A stretch of 64,000 bases of DNA from Agapetus fuscipes (taxonomy: Eukaryota > Arthropoda > Insecta > Trichoptera > Glossosomatidae): contig OX637362.1 in NCBI GenBank assembly GCA_951799405.1, positions 12,448,493-12,512,492 of the forward strand. The letters run 5' to 3'. Numbering within the stretch: position 1 is the first letter of the stretch; every line of letters begins with the position of its first letter. The notes beneath the pieces are model-generated. The model was not told the origin of the DNA, did not search any database, and worked only from the letters and a program-made list of their open reading frames with translations. Shown here piece after piece: positions 41,000-50,559 of this stretch. A program made the position numbers and the translations under genes.

Positions 41000-41245
41000 G
41001 ACCACCCATGTATGCGGATAACCCCCCGTGCTGTAGAAAATGGTTCACTTTGCCAATGTCACCCCTGTTTCAAGGAAAGTCGGCAGGAGCTGCAGGGTAT
41101 ATCTTCATTTGACATTCGGGTTTTATATTGTAGGTCCACTTGCGGCATGTTTAAGTGCGAACTTATGCGTGTCTGCTTGTGAAAATGCATGTAATGCGAA
41201 TCTTAAATATTACGTTTATTTGTAACTTAGATTAGATTAGATTTA
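41000..41245 (+). mobile_element. LINE-A 3' UTR
   Basis: AGACCACCCATGTATGCGG to AACTTAGATTAGATTAGATT. Confidence 0.8.
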
Positions 41246-41789
41246 TCGTTATTTTGAAACATTTTAATGTCCGATCATAACCCTTTTATGATATCAGGTC
41301 GGTTTCAGAAAGTGGTAAGCATGAGAACTAGCCACGCGCCTTGGGGAGCATTTAAACTCTCCTCACAGACAAAGTAACGACAAACTTAGATATTTTATAA
41401 TCGCCTCCCTAATAAGAGGCGACTCATTATTTCCTCTGCAACGACTGCGGAACCGGTCCGCAGCTAAAAAACTGTATTATTTCAAGGGAAAACTTTCACG
41501 GAAATCATTTGAAAGTTGTTCTGCAGGATGATATCCACGGTGTTGTTTTAAAACTAGAGTTTTCAGATGGTTGAATTTTATACTGAGAAAAAATATTACT
41601 TTAAGTACCTACATGAAATGTTGCAGCTGTAAGGAAAAAATAAGTTTTTTAATGAATGAATGCGAATGTGATTGAATTTTTCTGTAATTTAAAAAAAGGT
41701 GAAACAGTTTTCTATTTAAGAATGATTTGTTGTAAGTAATACTTATGAATTTACACACAACAAATTCATGGCTCATCCACCACCTAAGC
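41246..41789. other. No gene; short inverted repeat
   Basis: CGCCTCCCTAATAAGAGGCG at 41403 forms a small hairpin. The surrounding 41290-41520 is GC-richer and unique here. Confidence 0.35.
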
Positions 41790-41998
41790 CAAATTTTCTA
41801 TTAAAGAAAACGACACCCCGGTTCAGGGAACGGCGGCACGAGTTGCAAGGTTTATGTTCATGCGAGGTTTTGCTTATTTGTATGCACACATGCAGAATGT
41901 GTAGGCGCGAACCTACATGTGCCTGTCTGTGGGCATGCATTTAATATGAGCCTTAAATGTTAACATATCTTTGCAGCTTAGGTTATAGATTATAGATG
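41790..41998 (+). mobile_element. LINE-A 3' UTR, diverged subfamily
   Basis: CCGGTTCAGGGAACGGCGGC, TGTAGGCGCGAACCTACATG, tail CAGCTTAGGTTATAGATTAT. Confidence 0.75.
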
Positions 41999-42008
41999 TT
42001 CCATTGAT

Positions 42009-42034
42009 AAACTATATATATATATATATATATC
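42009..42034. repeat. TA microsatellite
   Basis: About 12 TA dinucleotides between a LINE-A tail and a SINE-B tail. Confidence 0.9.
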
Positions 42035-42105
42035 AGGCTTATTTATTTTTAATTACACATGATAAGAGAGCGCCGTTTTTGTGTGTGTCACACCTCTACG
42101 ATCAC
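42035..42105 (-). mobile_element. SINE-B 3' tail, diverged
   Basis: Minus strand reads CACACACAAAAACGGCGCTC then AATTAAAAATAAATAAGCC, matching the tail at 32180. Confidence 0.6.
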
Positions 42106-42722
42106 GGATAAGACTTTTTGAAAAGGTGCGTCTTGAGAGCTCCGCGAAATATACCCATAGATTTGGAGTTCTTCACTGCCGGTGGCAGTCTGTTCCTCAT
42201 CACCGGACCCGCAACACAGAAAGCACGGTCTCCAAAATTTGTACGGATCTGACTTGGGATCTGATTGCACCATCAGTTTAGTTCACCCTATAGTTTAAAT
42301 GTTGTGTGAATAGTACTGTTTGAATTTCTTTATTTGTTTTTACGCTTGCTTGTCTTTTTTTTGAAGTAATACACCTGCTTGATAAGAAGCACTGCTGCCA
42401 TTTGCAGAAATATAAATTTCAATGAATTGTAACGTTGGAAGACCTGCTATTCTTTGCAAAAAAACCTTAAACTAAACCTGATTCTTGGGGAAAAACGTGT
42501 GATGTATTATTTATGTTTATAATGGACTCGGCATAACATATAACTTTTTATCGGCGAGTAAACGTCAGAGGTCTATGTGTCTAGACTCTAGACTCCTTAG
42601 CGACCAATACAAAAAAATAGTGACATCACGATTTTTTCTTTGTCAATTAATATGCTGTGTACGCAGAACACAGAGGCGTAATCATTAAATAAGTTAAGGC
42701 CCAACGACTCTAAAGATTAGCT
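42106..42722. other. No gene seen
   Basis: 42110-42280 is GC-richer with overlapping frames on both strands (61 and 66 codons). The minus-strand sequence CAGATCCGTACAAATTTTGG and TGCTTTCTGTGTTGCGGGTC may be a retroelement relic, but I cannot assign it. Confidence 0.35.
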
Positions 42723-42726
42723 ATAC

Positions 42727-43392
42727 TGTTACGAACTACGAAATAAAAGTACCTACGCGCACCTTTACATGAACGATAGTGTGGGTAGAACCAACTGAGA
42801 GTATGATCATGATGGCAGTCTAAATCTTAATCTAAATCTAAGCTGCAAAGATATGTATCATTTGATATTCATATTAAATGCATTCCCACAAGCAGACACG
42901 CATAATTTCGCGCTTACACATGCCGCATGTGAACCTACAATATAAAAAACCCAATCTTAAATGAACATAAGCCCTGCAACTCTTGCCGACCTTCCCTGAA
43001 GCAGGGGTGACATTGGCAAAGTGAACCATTTTTTACAGTATGGGTGGTCAGCCGCATACCAACCTATCAGTCAAGGAATAAAAGCAATTAATACATTCAA
43101 ATATATATTAATAGTATTAGTGCATAATCCTTATGACGCGGATGGAGCGCTCTGGTATCAGAATCATCCACTATGCTCGAGAACAGTCGAGAACCGTCCG
43201 TATGAAAGAGTATAAATATGGGCGGAAATCGTGTGCAGCACAGAGTGTCCGATAAGACATTGAGCTGTGAAGTTTGAAAGCCAGAGCTGGAAATCAATTG
43301 TTGAAATTTGTGAACAAAATTGTGTAAAATAAATTCTGTGAGAATTAATAATTGCATTTTCATTCAAATAGAACCCAGTAAAAACGTAACAA
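42727..43392 (+). mobile_element. Solo LTR, complete, with LINE-A inside
   Basis: Begins TGTTACGAACTACG and ends AAAAACGTAACA. It is flanked by the perfect 4-bp duplication ATAC (42723-42726 and 43393-43396). TATAAATATGGGC at 43211 is a likely promoter, and GTGTAAAATAAATTCTG at 43324 a likely poly(A) region. TGTTACG...CGTAACA ends with a 4-bp duplication fit Gypsy-type LTRs. No internal retroviral-like genes remain, so it is a recombination product. Confidence 0.85.
42822..43090 (-). mobile_element. LINE-A 3' UTR inside the solo LTR
   Basis: Tail AATCTTAATCTAAATCTAAG, full body, start TATCAGTCAAGGAATAAAAGC. Confidence 0.85.
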
Positions 43393-43396
43393 TACG

Positions 43397-43709
43397 AATC
43401 GATTCGACACTAAACTTAGAAAAAATAGCTTCCTTGTTAGACTATTTCTACCAGAGTCCAATTATCGTAGAGTGCATGTAGAGAAACGGCAGGCTTGTAT
43501 CTATTTTCGTTACATACAATTTCTCGCCTCTCCAATGATCGTAGACCCGTTACGTTATTCTACGATCGTAGAGGCGTAGCACCTGTTTTCAAAGGACTCA
43601 ACAGAATAATATTAGGGTGGTCTTGAATCACATGTGGTTTCATATTAATATCATTTTGAAGGAATGTCTTTTTAGTTGATTTATCATGATGGTATTCTAT
43701 GTTAATAAA
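43397..43709. other. No gene seen
   Basis: Contains repeated short words around CTACGATCGTAGAGGCG at 43560, a local palindrome (CTACGATCGTAG). No other structure. Confidence 0.35.
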
Positions 43710-44047
43710 AACGCAACTAAAAAAAACGCAACTAAGCTACACATATAGTGTAACTTCTTTCCGCGTTATCCCCGAAGGGGTCGCATGTGGCGAGTTGAAC
43801 CTATTTATTTTTACAGGTAAGGGGGCCGGCCTTACGCCAACCACTTCAGTTGAAGTGGAGGTTTCCCAGCTCCCGAGAGTGCTGGTACTCATTTCTTGTG
43901 AAGGCTGAGTAAACCTTGCCGGTATTTTATTTTGGGGTTTGAAATAAACACCGAAACGGGAAATCATTTCTGACACCCTCGGTGGGATTCGAACCCGAGC
44001 TTTCGGCATGGAATGCAAGCACTCTACCACCTGAGCTATCGACCGGA
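43710..44047 (-). mobile_element. SINE-A, full length
   Basis: Minus strand: TCCGGTCGATAGCTCAGGTGG, B box GGTTCGAATCCCACC, complete body, and a duplicated tail unit (TTGCGTTTTTTTTAGTTGCG). The flanks share AATAAAAA on both sides, a probable target duplication. Confidence 0.92.
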
Positions 44048-44474
44048 CAATAAAAAAATTAAATATAGAAAAAAGAAAAATTTACAAATATTAATAGATA
44101 ATTGTAGAAATTGAAAGTAAGTTCGAAACAATAACAATTAAAAGGTTACACACCCCATTTTTTTGTGGAATTTAAATCGTTAATGTATATAATATGTCAA
44201 AGAATTTAATGAGTGATGGAAAACAAGAGTAAATTACAATTTGAATTTTTTTGTTGCTTTACATCAGTTACATATTCGAGTCTTGACATCGTCCATTGTT
44301 TTTACCTTCTTGTATTTTTTTTGTTTTTTGATACAATTCTATGGAAAACTTCTCAACAATATTGCGTTGCTTCAATATATATATATTTTTTTTATTGCAA
44401 TTTATTTTTTTATTGATAACCCATAAAAGGTTTTTAGTTCATATAACGTATGTTGACAAATCTCAGCAAAGATA
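44048..44474. other. No gene seen
   Basis: Very AT-rich. The frames of 60-70 codons at 44213-44426 are low-complexity, Phe/Tyr-rich translations of T tracts. Confidence 0.4.
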
Positions 44475-44770
44475 CCTGATGGAGCTGGCGTATCCAGCAA
44501 ATACAACCTTGCGCGGACAAACACTGAGGTCAGCTGCATCAAGAAGCAGCTGCCTGGACATCCCTGTAAGAAAGCCCCGCACTGTTTTTAGACAAGGCAT
44601 TCAAGGCGACCGCTCTAATGACTTGGAATGCTATTTCCGCCTTACTGAGGAAACTGGATTTGGAGAGACCATTTAAAAGAAGTCTCAAGACTCCCCTCTT
44701 CGTCCAATCATACGGACAAGCGCCTTTGTAGTGACACACTGTCATAAAAGGCGCTATACAATTTTTGTCT
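44475..44770 (+). pseudogene. LINE-C ORF2 end and complete 3' UTR
   Basis: Codons near 44610-44690 (AFKATALMTWNAISALL..., then LERPFKRSLKTPLF in the adjoining frame) fit the WN-LP...FK--LKT-LF closing motif of CR1/L2-type ORF2. The 3' UTR has AAGCGCCTTTGTAGTGACAC, ATAAAAGGCGCTATAC and then CTTATTATTATATTATTA. Confidence 0.7.
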
Positions 44771-45390
44771 TATTATTATATTATTAAATAAGTGGAGTAG
44801 TTAAACATATAAAAATAAACCTAGTTATTTTTGACACCCCATTTTTAACTCGACAGTCGATCAATTTCAAGATATTTTTGATCTAAAGCCATTCAAACGA
44901 GTATCCTAAAATCAAAAATGGAAAAATGAGTTTTTTTTACTAGACGTGAAACAGCTTTAAAATTGAATCAAACAATAAAAAATAAAACAAACTCGTATTT
45001 CGCATGAAATATTAAATTATATTTTTCGAGACGTTGAAAATATGGCCCAACCTAATGCGTTGGTACAAATATAATAAGAAATGTTATCTCTCACATGTGT
45101 TTGGAAGAATGTCGTGAAGATATTGTGACTTTTTCATTTTAAACTATACAAGAACGATTTACATGGCGCCTACCCGTGCTGAAAACTAAGCTATGTATAC
45201 ATAGGAAGTGCTGTGAAAGTACTAGGAGGACCAAAAAACTCAATTATTCAACTATTTATAAGTAAATATAACAAAAAAACAACAATTCATTGTAATACTA
45301 CATTGGAAAACCGGGAATGAATAAGAATGATATTCTGAGTAAATTATTTAAGTAAATGATAATCACTATTTAAAAAAAAAACGTTCCAAT
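44771..45390. other. No gene seen
   Basis: AT-rich, no recognised repeats; TTCGAGACGTTGAAAATATG at 45028 has no partner. Confidence 0.35.
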
Positions 45391-45630
45391 AGTGCTTGTT
45401 TGGCTTATAAAGAATTTGATTAAAATACGAGCTTTCAATTAAATTGTCTTAAGAATATCACATTTCATACAATAGAGCAAAGAAAAAATGTAAAACACGA
45501 TAATGTGACAGTTTTTTAAAAATATTTTTTAAATCAATATACAGTTTTCATAAGACGCATTGGTCCAGTACACTTGCAAACATTGCTCATGTAAAATTAC
45601 CTCTCATGAACATAAGACAAACAAGCACTA
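45391..45630. mobile_element. MITE-1, complete, 240 bp
   Basis: Terminal inverted repeats AGTGCTTGTTTGGCTTAT and ATAAGACAAACAAGCACT. It has exactly the same length as the copy at 62432-62671. Internal landmarks are ACACGATAATGTGACAGTT and CATAAGACGCATTGGTCCAG. No target duplication is obvious, so the superfamily is unassigned. Confidence 0.8.
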
Positions 45631-45965
45631 AGGGATAAAATAGTGAAGTTGCATTAAAAAAATAAACAAAAGTGCAAAGTAATCCACAGTCACTATTTTC
45701 TAATGAAAACACCTTGACCTTGGTTTTATTTGCTTCACATTTGAGTAATTTTCGTGGCTGAAACCTTCTGATTGTATATTGCTTTGGGTGTTGCAGAGCT
45801 CAAAAGCCCCTACATTTTACCAGATTGTTGGCAATTGAGTTTTTTCAATAGAATACATATTATGTAAATACATATATTTTCTGTGTTACTGAGATAAAAA
45901 AGTGTTGCGAAAAAAATCTAAAACTTCAAATATTTCATGAACCGTTTAGAGAGAACTTACATCAT

Positions 45966-46007
45966 TCTCGACGTTTCGTCGGCGACGTAGCCAACGTCTT
46001 CAGGAGA
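45966..46007 (-). ncRNA. Hammerhead-like motif, minus arm
   Basis: TCTC, CTGAAGA, C, GTTGGC-TACGTC-GCCGAC (one G-U pair), GAA, ACGT, C, GAGA. Core boxes intact and the cleavage triplet would be GTC. Confidence 0.65.
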
Positions 46008-46080
46008 TCATCCTCTCTGCTCGACGACTGAGGATGAACTTAATGATGAGTTCATCCTCAGTCGTCGTGCAGAGAGGATG

Positions 46081-46124
46081 TTCTCCTGAAGACGTTGGCT
46101 ACGTCGCCAACGAAACGTCGAGAA
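46081..46124 (+). ncRNA. Hammerhead-like motif, plus arm, all stems paired
   Basis: TTCTC (stem I, 46081-46085), CTGAAGA (46086-46092), C, GTTGGC-TACGTC-GCCAAC (stem II, 6 perfect pairs), GAA (46112-46114), ACGT (minimal stem III), C (46119, predicted cleavage after it) and GAGAA closing stem I. This is the best-formed copy in the window. The single C between CUGANGA and stem II is shared with the other copies at the same place and may be a family trait. Confidence 0.7.
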
Positions 46125-46168
46125 TGATGTAAGTTCTCTCTAAACGGTTCGTGAAATATCCGAGTTTA

Positions 46169-46595
46169 ATCAAGTTTTGAAATTTGTTTAGTTTTAAAAA
46201 TAATATAATTGTCAAAATGTCAAACGACCGTAATTCTAAGTTAAACCTAAAACATGAATTTCAACACGGCTTTATTTCAATTTTACCACTTCTTACCACA
46301 ATTCAATTTTATCACATCTTCACACATTTCAACATCACATAACACAACACAGATTGCAGCATGTTTTCGCTGTGAATAAATTACTTATCACATTTTCAAG
46401 GCGCATTATTCATGAGGCCATAAATGCATTGGGGTAAGAAGAAAAAAAAACACAATCTCTCCACCTAAAGGTATGCCAATTTATATGCACCATCCTGTAC
46501 CTGGGAGCGTACTCCGCGGGTTAGTGCGGTGTCGACCCACCACACCATACCAATACAGACAAAAATTAATATAATATTCATTGGTACCTATTTAC
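46169..46595. other. No gene seen
   Basis: Runs of CACAT/ACACA words at 46270-46350 and a GC-richer patch at 46495-46550. No repeat partner. Confidence 0.35.
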
Positions 46596-46970
46596 CCGGT
46601 CCGTAGTCTAGTGGTAACGCTTCAAACTAGTAAATGAAAGGTTGTGGGCTCGAATCCCGGCGGAGCACAAACAAATATATCATTTCGACTGCTCCAAGGA
46701 AGCACTAAGTCAAAAAATATAGTTTTGCAGAAAAGCCACTTGAATGTTATTTATTCCATGGAGAGCAATGCCTTAACTATTTTTTACATTCATTTATTAA
46801 CAAATTAAAAAGAGATAGAGAAACGGCTGTCATCTTGGAATGAAGATAATGATTTGTTACCTTCAGAAATGGAAATAAGTCACAAACCTTAATTTCGGAG
46901 TTACTTCCTTCTTCCTTGGAGCAGTCGATTTGTATTTTGAAATTTGCTCTTAGCTGGATTAACAAAACCA
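46596..46970 (+). mobile_element. SINE-B interrupted by MITE-4
   Basis: Head CCGGTCCGTAGTCTAGTGG and B box GGCTCGAATCCCGGC, then a break after ATATATCATTT. The body resumes at 46928 with GTATTTTGAAATTTGCTC and ends at about 46970, earlier than normal. Confidence 0.85.
46686..46927. mobile_element. MITE-4, 242 bp, inside SINE-B
   Basis: Perfect 17-bp inverted termini CGACTGCTCCAAGGAAG, flanked by ATTT at 46682-46685 and 46928-46931. Comparison with intact SINE-B (ACCATTTATATTTTCAAA) shows the empty site and supports a 4-bp duplication. Confidence 0.88.
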
Positions 46971-46971
46971 T

Positions 46972-47385
46972 ATACCTACATATTTACTAATCATACACCC
47001 GATTGCGTGGCTTGTTTATGTGTGTGTGTCCACCTCTGGTATAGTCTACTGTGAGTTTCAATGTGTGAATGTGCCCAGGCACGTAGTCGTTGGTATGCGT
47101 AACTAGAATAGTATGGAACAATACAGAAGAATGAGGAGAGGTTCACTATAGAAAAGTCTGGAATATGCGAGAGTCGTCCGTTTAGACGCTATATATAATA
47201 TTAATGCTGCAATTGTGTGAGAGACCAGAGTCGATTACAGAATTGAGTTGTAATGTCGATAAGCAAGAGCTAGAAATCAGTACATTGTAAATCAACATTG
47301 TGTAAAATAAATCTTGAAAAATAAATCACAGTTTGATTAAAAGCACCCAACTAAAATAGTAGATTTCTATTTTTGATTCCAAGCG
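46972..47385 (+). mobile_element. LTR-like remnant
   Basis: Shares GTCGATAAGCAAGAGCTAGAAATCAG with 12235-12260 and TGTGTAAAATAAATCTTG with other LTR ends. A CTATATATAATATT box lies near 47199. The start is unclear. Confidence 0.6.
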
Positions 47386-47475
47386 ATCCACTTGTCGCTA
47401 ACGTTTCTCGCTTTGCTATTTGTCTCCCTCACACATGCTTACTTTCAATGCATGCGTCCTTTTTCCGCGCGCTAT
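47386..47475 (+). repeat. Two-copy dispersed repeat
   Basis: CTCCCTCACACATGCTTACTTTCAATGCATG and the following CTTTTTCCGCGCGCTATAGTG match the 61105-61170 stretch (CTCCCTCACACATGCTTATT...TTTCCACGCGATACTTG). Confidence 0.5.
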
Positions 47476-47807
47476 AGTGAAGTAGTTTTTTAGTTATGAA
47501 TATCTTAGTATGCACCAGTATGCGTGATGGGCCGAGACTTGAGAGATTCTCGGAGTACCGGGTGGCACACCTGCTGCCTCCTTTCTTTTCACTTTAATAA
47601 AAGTGTTCGCATTCTTGAATTATTGGCCCATTCTTATATCTAGCATTGTGCACGCCAGCTATTTGATATCGCGAAATGTGTTTCCAAAAATACACGCTGC
47701 TAGGAGCACTCCAATATTTGCATGCCAAATAAATCTTGCAAAATTTTACTTCAAAATTCAAGAAAAACTTTGTAATGATGATAATAATTTTAGGATGTTA
47801 GGATAGT

Positions 47808-48096
47808 TCCTTGACTTATAGGTTGATATGCGGCTGACCACCCATACTGTAAAAAATGGTTCACTTTGCCAATGTCACCCCTGTTTCAGGGAAGCACGGC
47901 AAGAGTTGCAGGGCTTATGTTCATTTGAGGTTTGGATTTTATTTGTAAGTACACAATCAGCATTTGTAAGCGCGAACTACACGTGTTTGTTTGTGGGTAT
48001 ACATCTGATATACATACATCTGAGGGTATACATCTGATACACATACATCTGAGAGCTTTGATTGAATATATCCTTGCAACTTAGATTATAGATTAT
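47808..48096 (+). mobile_element. LINE-A 3' UTR, complete
   Basis: TTCCTTGACTTATAGGTTG to CTTAGATTATAGATTATAGA, with a local triplication of CATACATCTGA near 47998-48050. It directly abuts the 3' end of an opposite-strand SINE-B. Confidence 0.85.
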
Positions 48097-48097
48097 A

Positions 48098-48353
48098 GAC
48101 ACCTCAAGAACACTCTGCGAGCTTAGTCGTCGCTGTTGAAAGCGCCAATTCTAAACCAATACCCAGTTGTTGTAAGGCTAGATGGACATTTAGTGACCGG
48201 TCTTTGGTATAGGTATGTGATTATTTTACCCAGCGAAGAGCATATTTGAAAATATAAATTGTATGTTTTTGTGCGCTCCGCCGGGATTTGAACCCACAAA
48301 CTTCCATTTACGAGTCCGGAGTGTTAATCACTAGGCTTCGGACCGGTCAAATG
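48098..48353 (-). mobile_element. SINE-B, nearly complete
   Basis: Minus strand head GACCGGTCCGAAGCCTAGTG, B box GGGTTCAAATCCCGGC, body to GCTCGCAGAGTGTTCTTGAGG. Only the terminal ATAAATCA repeats are missing. Confidence 0.85.
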
Positions 48354-48998
48354 CAATGATTTTTTATACGAGAAAAGGGTTCCATGATATAAAATCATTA
48401 TTTTTCAATAATCCATATTTTTCTATATTTATAAACGTCCAGAAAATTTGCTTATAAAATCAAGTATTAAAAAAAAAAACAAAAAATTATGTATCCAAAA
48501 TAATGCTCTTTAGATTAGAGATGTATTCACTTTTTCACAATAGTTTTGTTTGGAATACTTTGAAGTTTAAAATACGGCCTTATAAATCATGACTGCAACA
48601 AAACGTTTTTATTTGAATTCGAAAATAAGTTTTTACGACTTGAAAAACCTTTTATATTTTAAAAAACAGTCTCAAGATTTAACAATATTTTTCACTTTAA
48701 AAAACAATATGGATAAAATAACATAAACGAAATAAAAATCAAATCTTTTTATATATTTGACAATACTTTTATTTTGTATTTCAGAGAAAGACAAATAGCT
48801 CAATAATACAATTTGTTTTGAGATCTAAGAAACAATACTTAAAATACTTTTGTATTGAAGACAAAACAAATGTATGAAATCTGACATTTATTTTCAGAAA
48901 AGATATCTGAGAAATCTTAAAAAATATATTGGAAAGAGAAAAAAGTATATGACATCAGGTATTGCTTAAAATCTAAATCGCTTTAACGTATAAATTAA
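48354..48998. other. No gene seen
   Basis: Extremely AT-rich (long A and T words); no structure recognised. Confidence 0.4.
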
Positions 48999-49140
48999 TG
49001 AAGAATTTCGACTTATAAATTGGTAAGTGGGTGACCTCACATTCTGTAATTTTTTTTGTCCATCACTCCTGTTTCTTGGAAAAAGTTGCAGGGCTTATGT
49101 GCAGGGTTCATTTAAAATTTGGGTTTTATTTTGCAAGTCC
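48999..49140 (+). mobile_element. LINE-A 3' UTR, diverged
   Basis: GACTTATAAATTGGTAAGTGG, CACTCCTGTTTCTTGGAAA, TTGCAGGGCTTATGTGCAGG. Confidence 0.6.
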
Positions 49141-49151
49141 ATATAGTTATT

Positions 49152-49382
49152 GACCGGTCCGTAGCTCAGTGGTAACACTGCGGACTCTGAATGGGACGGT
49201 TGTGGGTTCGAATCCCGGCGGAGAACAAAAAATATACCATTTATATTTTCACATTTGCTCTTCGCTGGGTTGAAAAATTCATAAATCTTTACCAATGACC
49301 GGTCACCAAAAGTCCATCCAGCCTTACAGCAACTGGGTCTTGCTTGAGTATTGGCGCTTTGTAGCGACGACCAAGCTCGTAC
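49152..49382 (+). mobile_element. SINE-B lacking its tail
   Basis: GACCGGTCCGTAGCTCAGTGG, B box GGGTTCGAATCCCGGC, body to GCGACGACCAAGCTCGTA. It stops at CTCGTA, the same place where SINE-B is joined to SINE-A in the dimers. The dispersed repeat at 49380-49460 follows. Confidence 0.88.
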
Positions 49383-49489
49383 ACCTCTGCGGCACTACAA
49401 CAAGTGTCATAGACCCCTAGAGTCTCTAGAATCTAGGGAGTCTCCCGCATAGGATTTCTTAAAAAAAAAAAGTATGTACCAAGAAGCAT

Positions 49490-49566
49490 GTGAAAAAGTG
49501 AACGTACACAGGTCTGCTTGACGGCATGCAATAAAGGTAAATATTAAATATTATTATATCTTTGTT
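49490..49566 (+). mobile_element. LINE-A tail fragment
   Basis: GTGAACGTACACAGGTCTGC, ACGGCATGCAATAAAGG and ATTATATCTTTG. Confidence 0.5.
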
Positions 49567-49990
49567 ATTTTATTTTATTTTTATTTATTAGAAATTATTA
49601 GAAAAAACAGATACAGACACAATTATAAAAAAAAAAAAAATAGATGAAAATGAAATTCTATAATTATTATACAATGTACCTAGTTTACTATAATTTATGG
49701 AAAAAAATAATCAAAAAGATTTCATTTATTATGATTCCATTGAACAATCCTATTAACATTAAATAAGAAAATTGAATTCCATTATCCAATTAAGAATTCG
49801 CAAAAAACAAGAAAGCCCGAAGGTATAAAAGGCAAAAGATGTAAAACATATCAAAGGGCATGAGATCGCCACGTGTGCGAAAAATTCTCCTCACGGAGCC
49901 TACATACCATTAGACTACACTCAACATTCATGCGTGATATAATTGAATGCAGTGAATGAAGATTCTGGATGGTTCTTAAGTATAAAAACT
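49567..49990. other. No gene seen
   Basis: AT-rich. GCGTGATATAATTGAATGCA at 49933 also occurs inverted at 51937-51956 (about 29 bp shared), a small dispersed repeat next to MITE-1 sequence in both places. Confidence 0.4.
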
Positions 49991-49991
49991 C

Positions 49992-50152
49992 TTACACAGG
50001 TACTGGACCAATGTGTCTTATGAAAACTGGAAATTAAAATAAATAATATTTTAAACAACTCTCACTCAGATTGCGTAGAATGTGATCTTTAAGACAATGT
50101 CATTGAAAGGACATCTTTGAATCAAATGCTAAATAAGCCAAACAAGCACTGG
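49992..50152. mobile_element. MITE-1, right part
   Basis: TACTGGACCAATGTGTCTTATG through the right terminus AAATAAGCCAAACAAGCACT. The left terminus is missing. Confidence 0.65.
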
Positions 50153-50194
50153 AGGAGACGATGTGTATGATTGTATGTCTTGTCTTGTCTTGTA

Positions 50195-50545
50195 TCCTGC
50201 CGCTATTCCTCTAGCGGTGGCCGGTACCTCCACACAAGTGCCTCCACTTGACTCTGTCCTTGCATACTTCTTTCATCTCATCTAATTTCATCACTCTTTT
50301 CATGCATGCTCTTCTCTTGTTTCCACTCTGTAAATTCCATTCATTCGCAATCTCACTTATTTGTTCAATCCATTTTTTCCTAGGTTTTCCCCTTCCACGC
50401 TAACCTATTACATTCCCTTTATACACTATTTTTGTCAGTCGGTCTTCATGCATCCTTTCAATATGTCCAAACCATCGCATCACACTTCTTTGAACTTTCA
50501 CTTTCACGCTTTCTTTTACTCCGCATTCATTCAGAAGTGCAATTC
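50195..50545 (-). pseudogene. LINE-P C-terminal fragment with ACAAG tail
   Basis: Minus strand runs from the VKVQRSVMRWFGHIERM-like codons near 50490 through RKKWIEQI and MKRVMKLDEMKEVCKDRVKW to AGCGGCAGGATACAAGACAAG. The ACAAG repeat is the tail of this subfamily. Confidence 0.8.
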
Positions 50546-50559
50546 TCGATGTTCGGTTG

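Larger units (their letters stand above)
45921..46168. repeat. 248-bp palindrome of Penelope-like end sequence
   Basis: Arms 45921-46040 and 46049-46168 are inverted copies with only a handful of differences, separated by TAATGATG. Each arm carries a hammerhead-like motif, so the structure is two element ends facing each other. Such a long near-perfect hairpin is recent or maintained by conversion. Confidence 0.9.
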
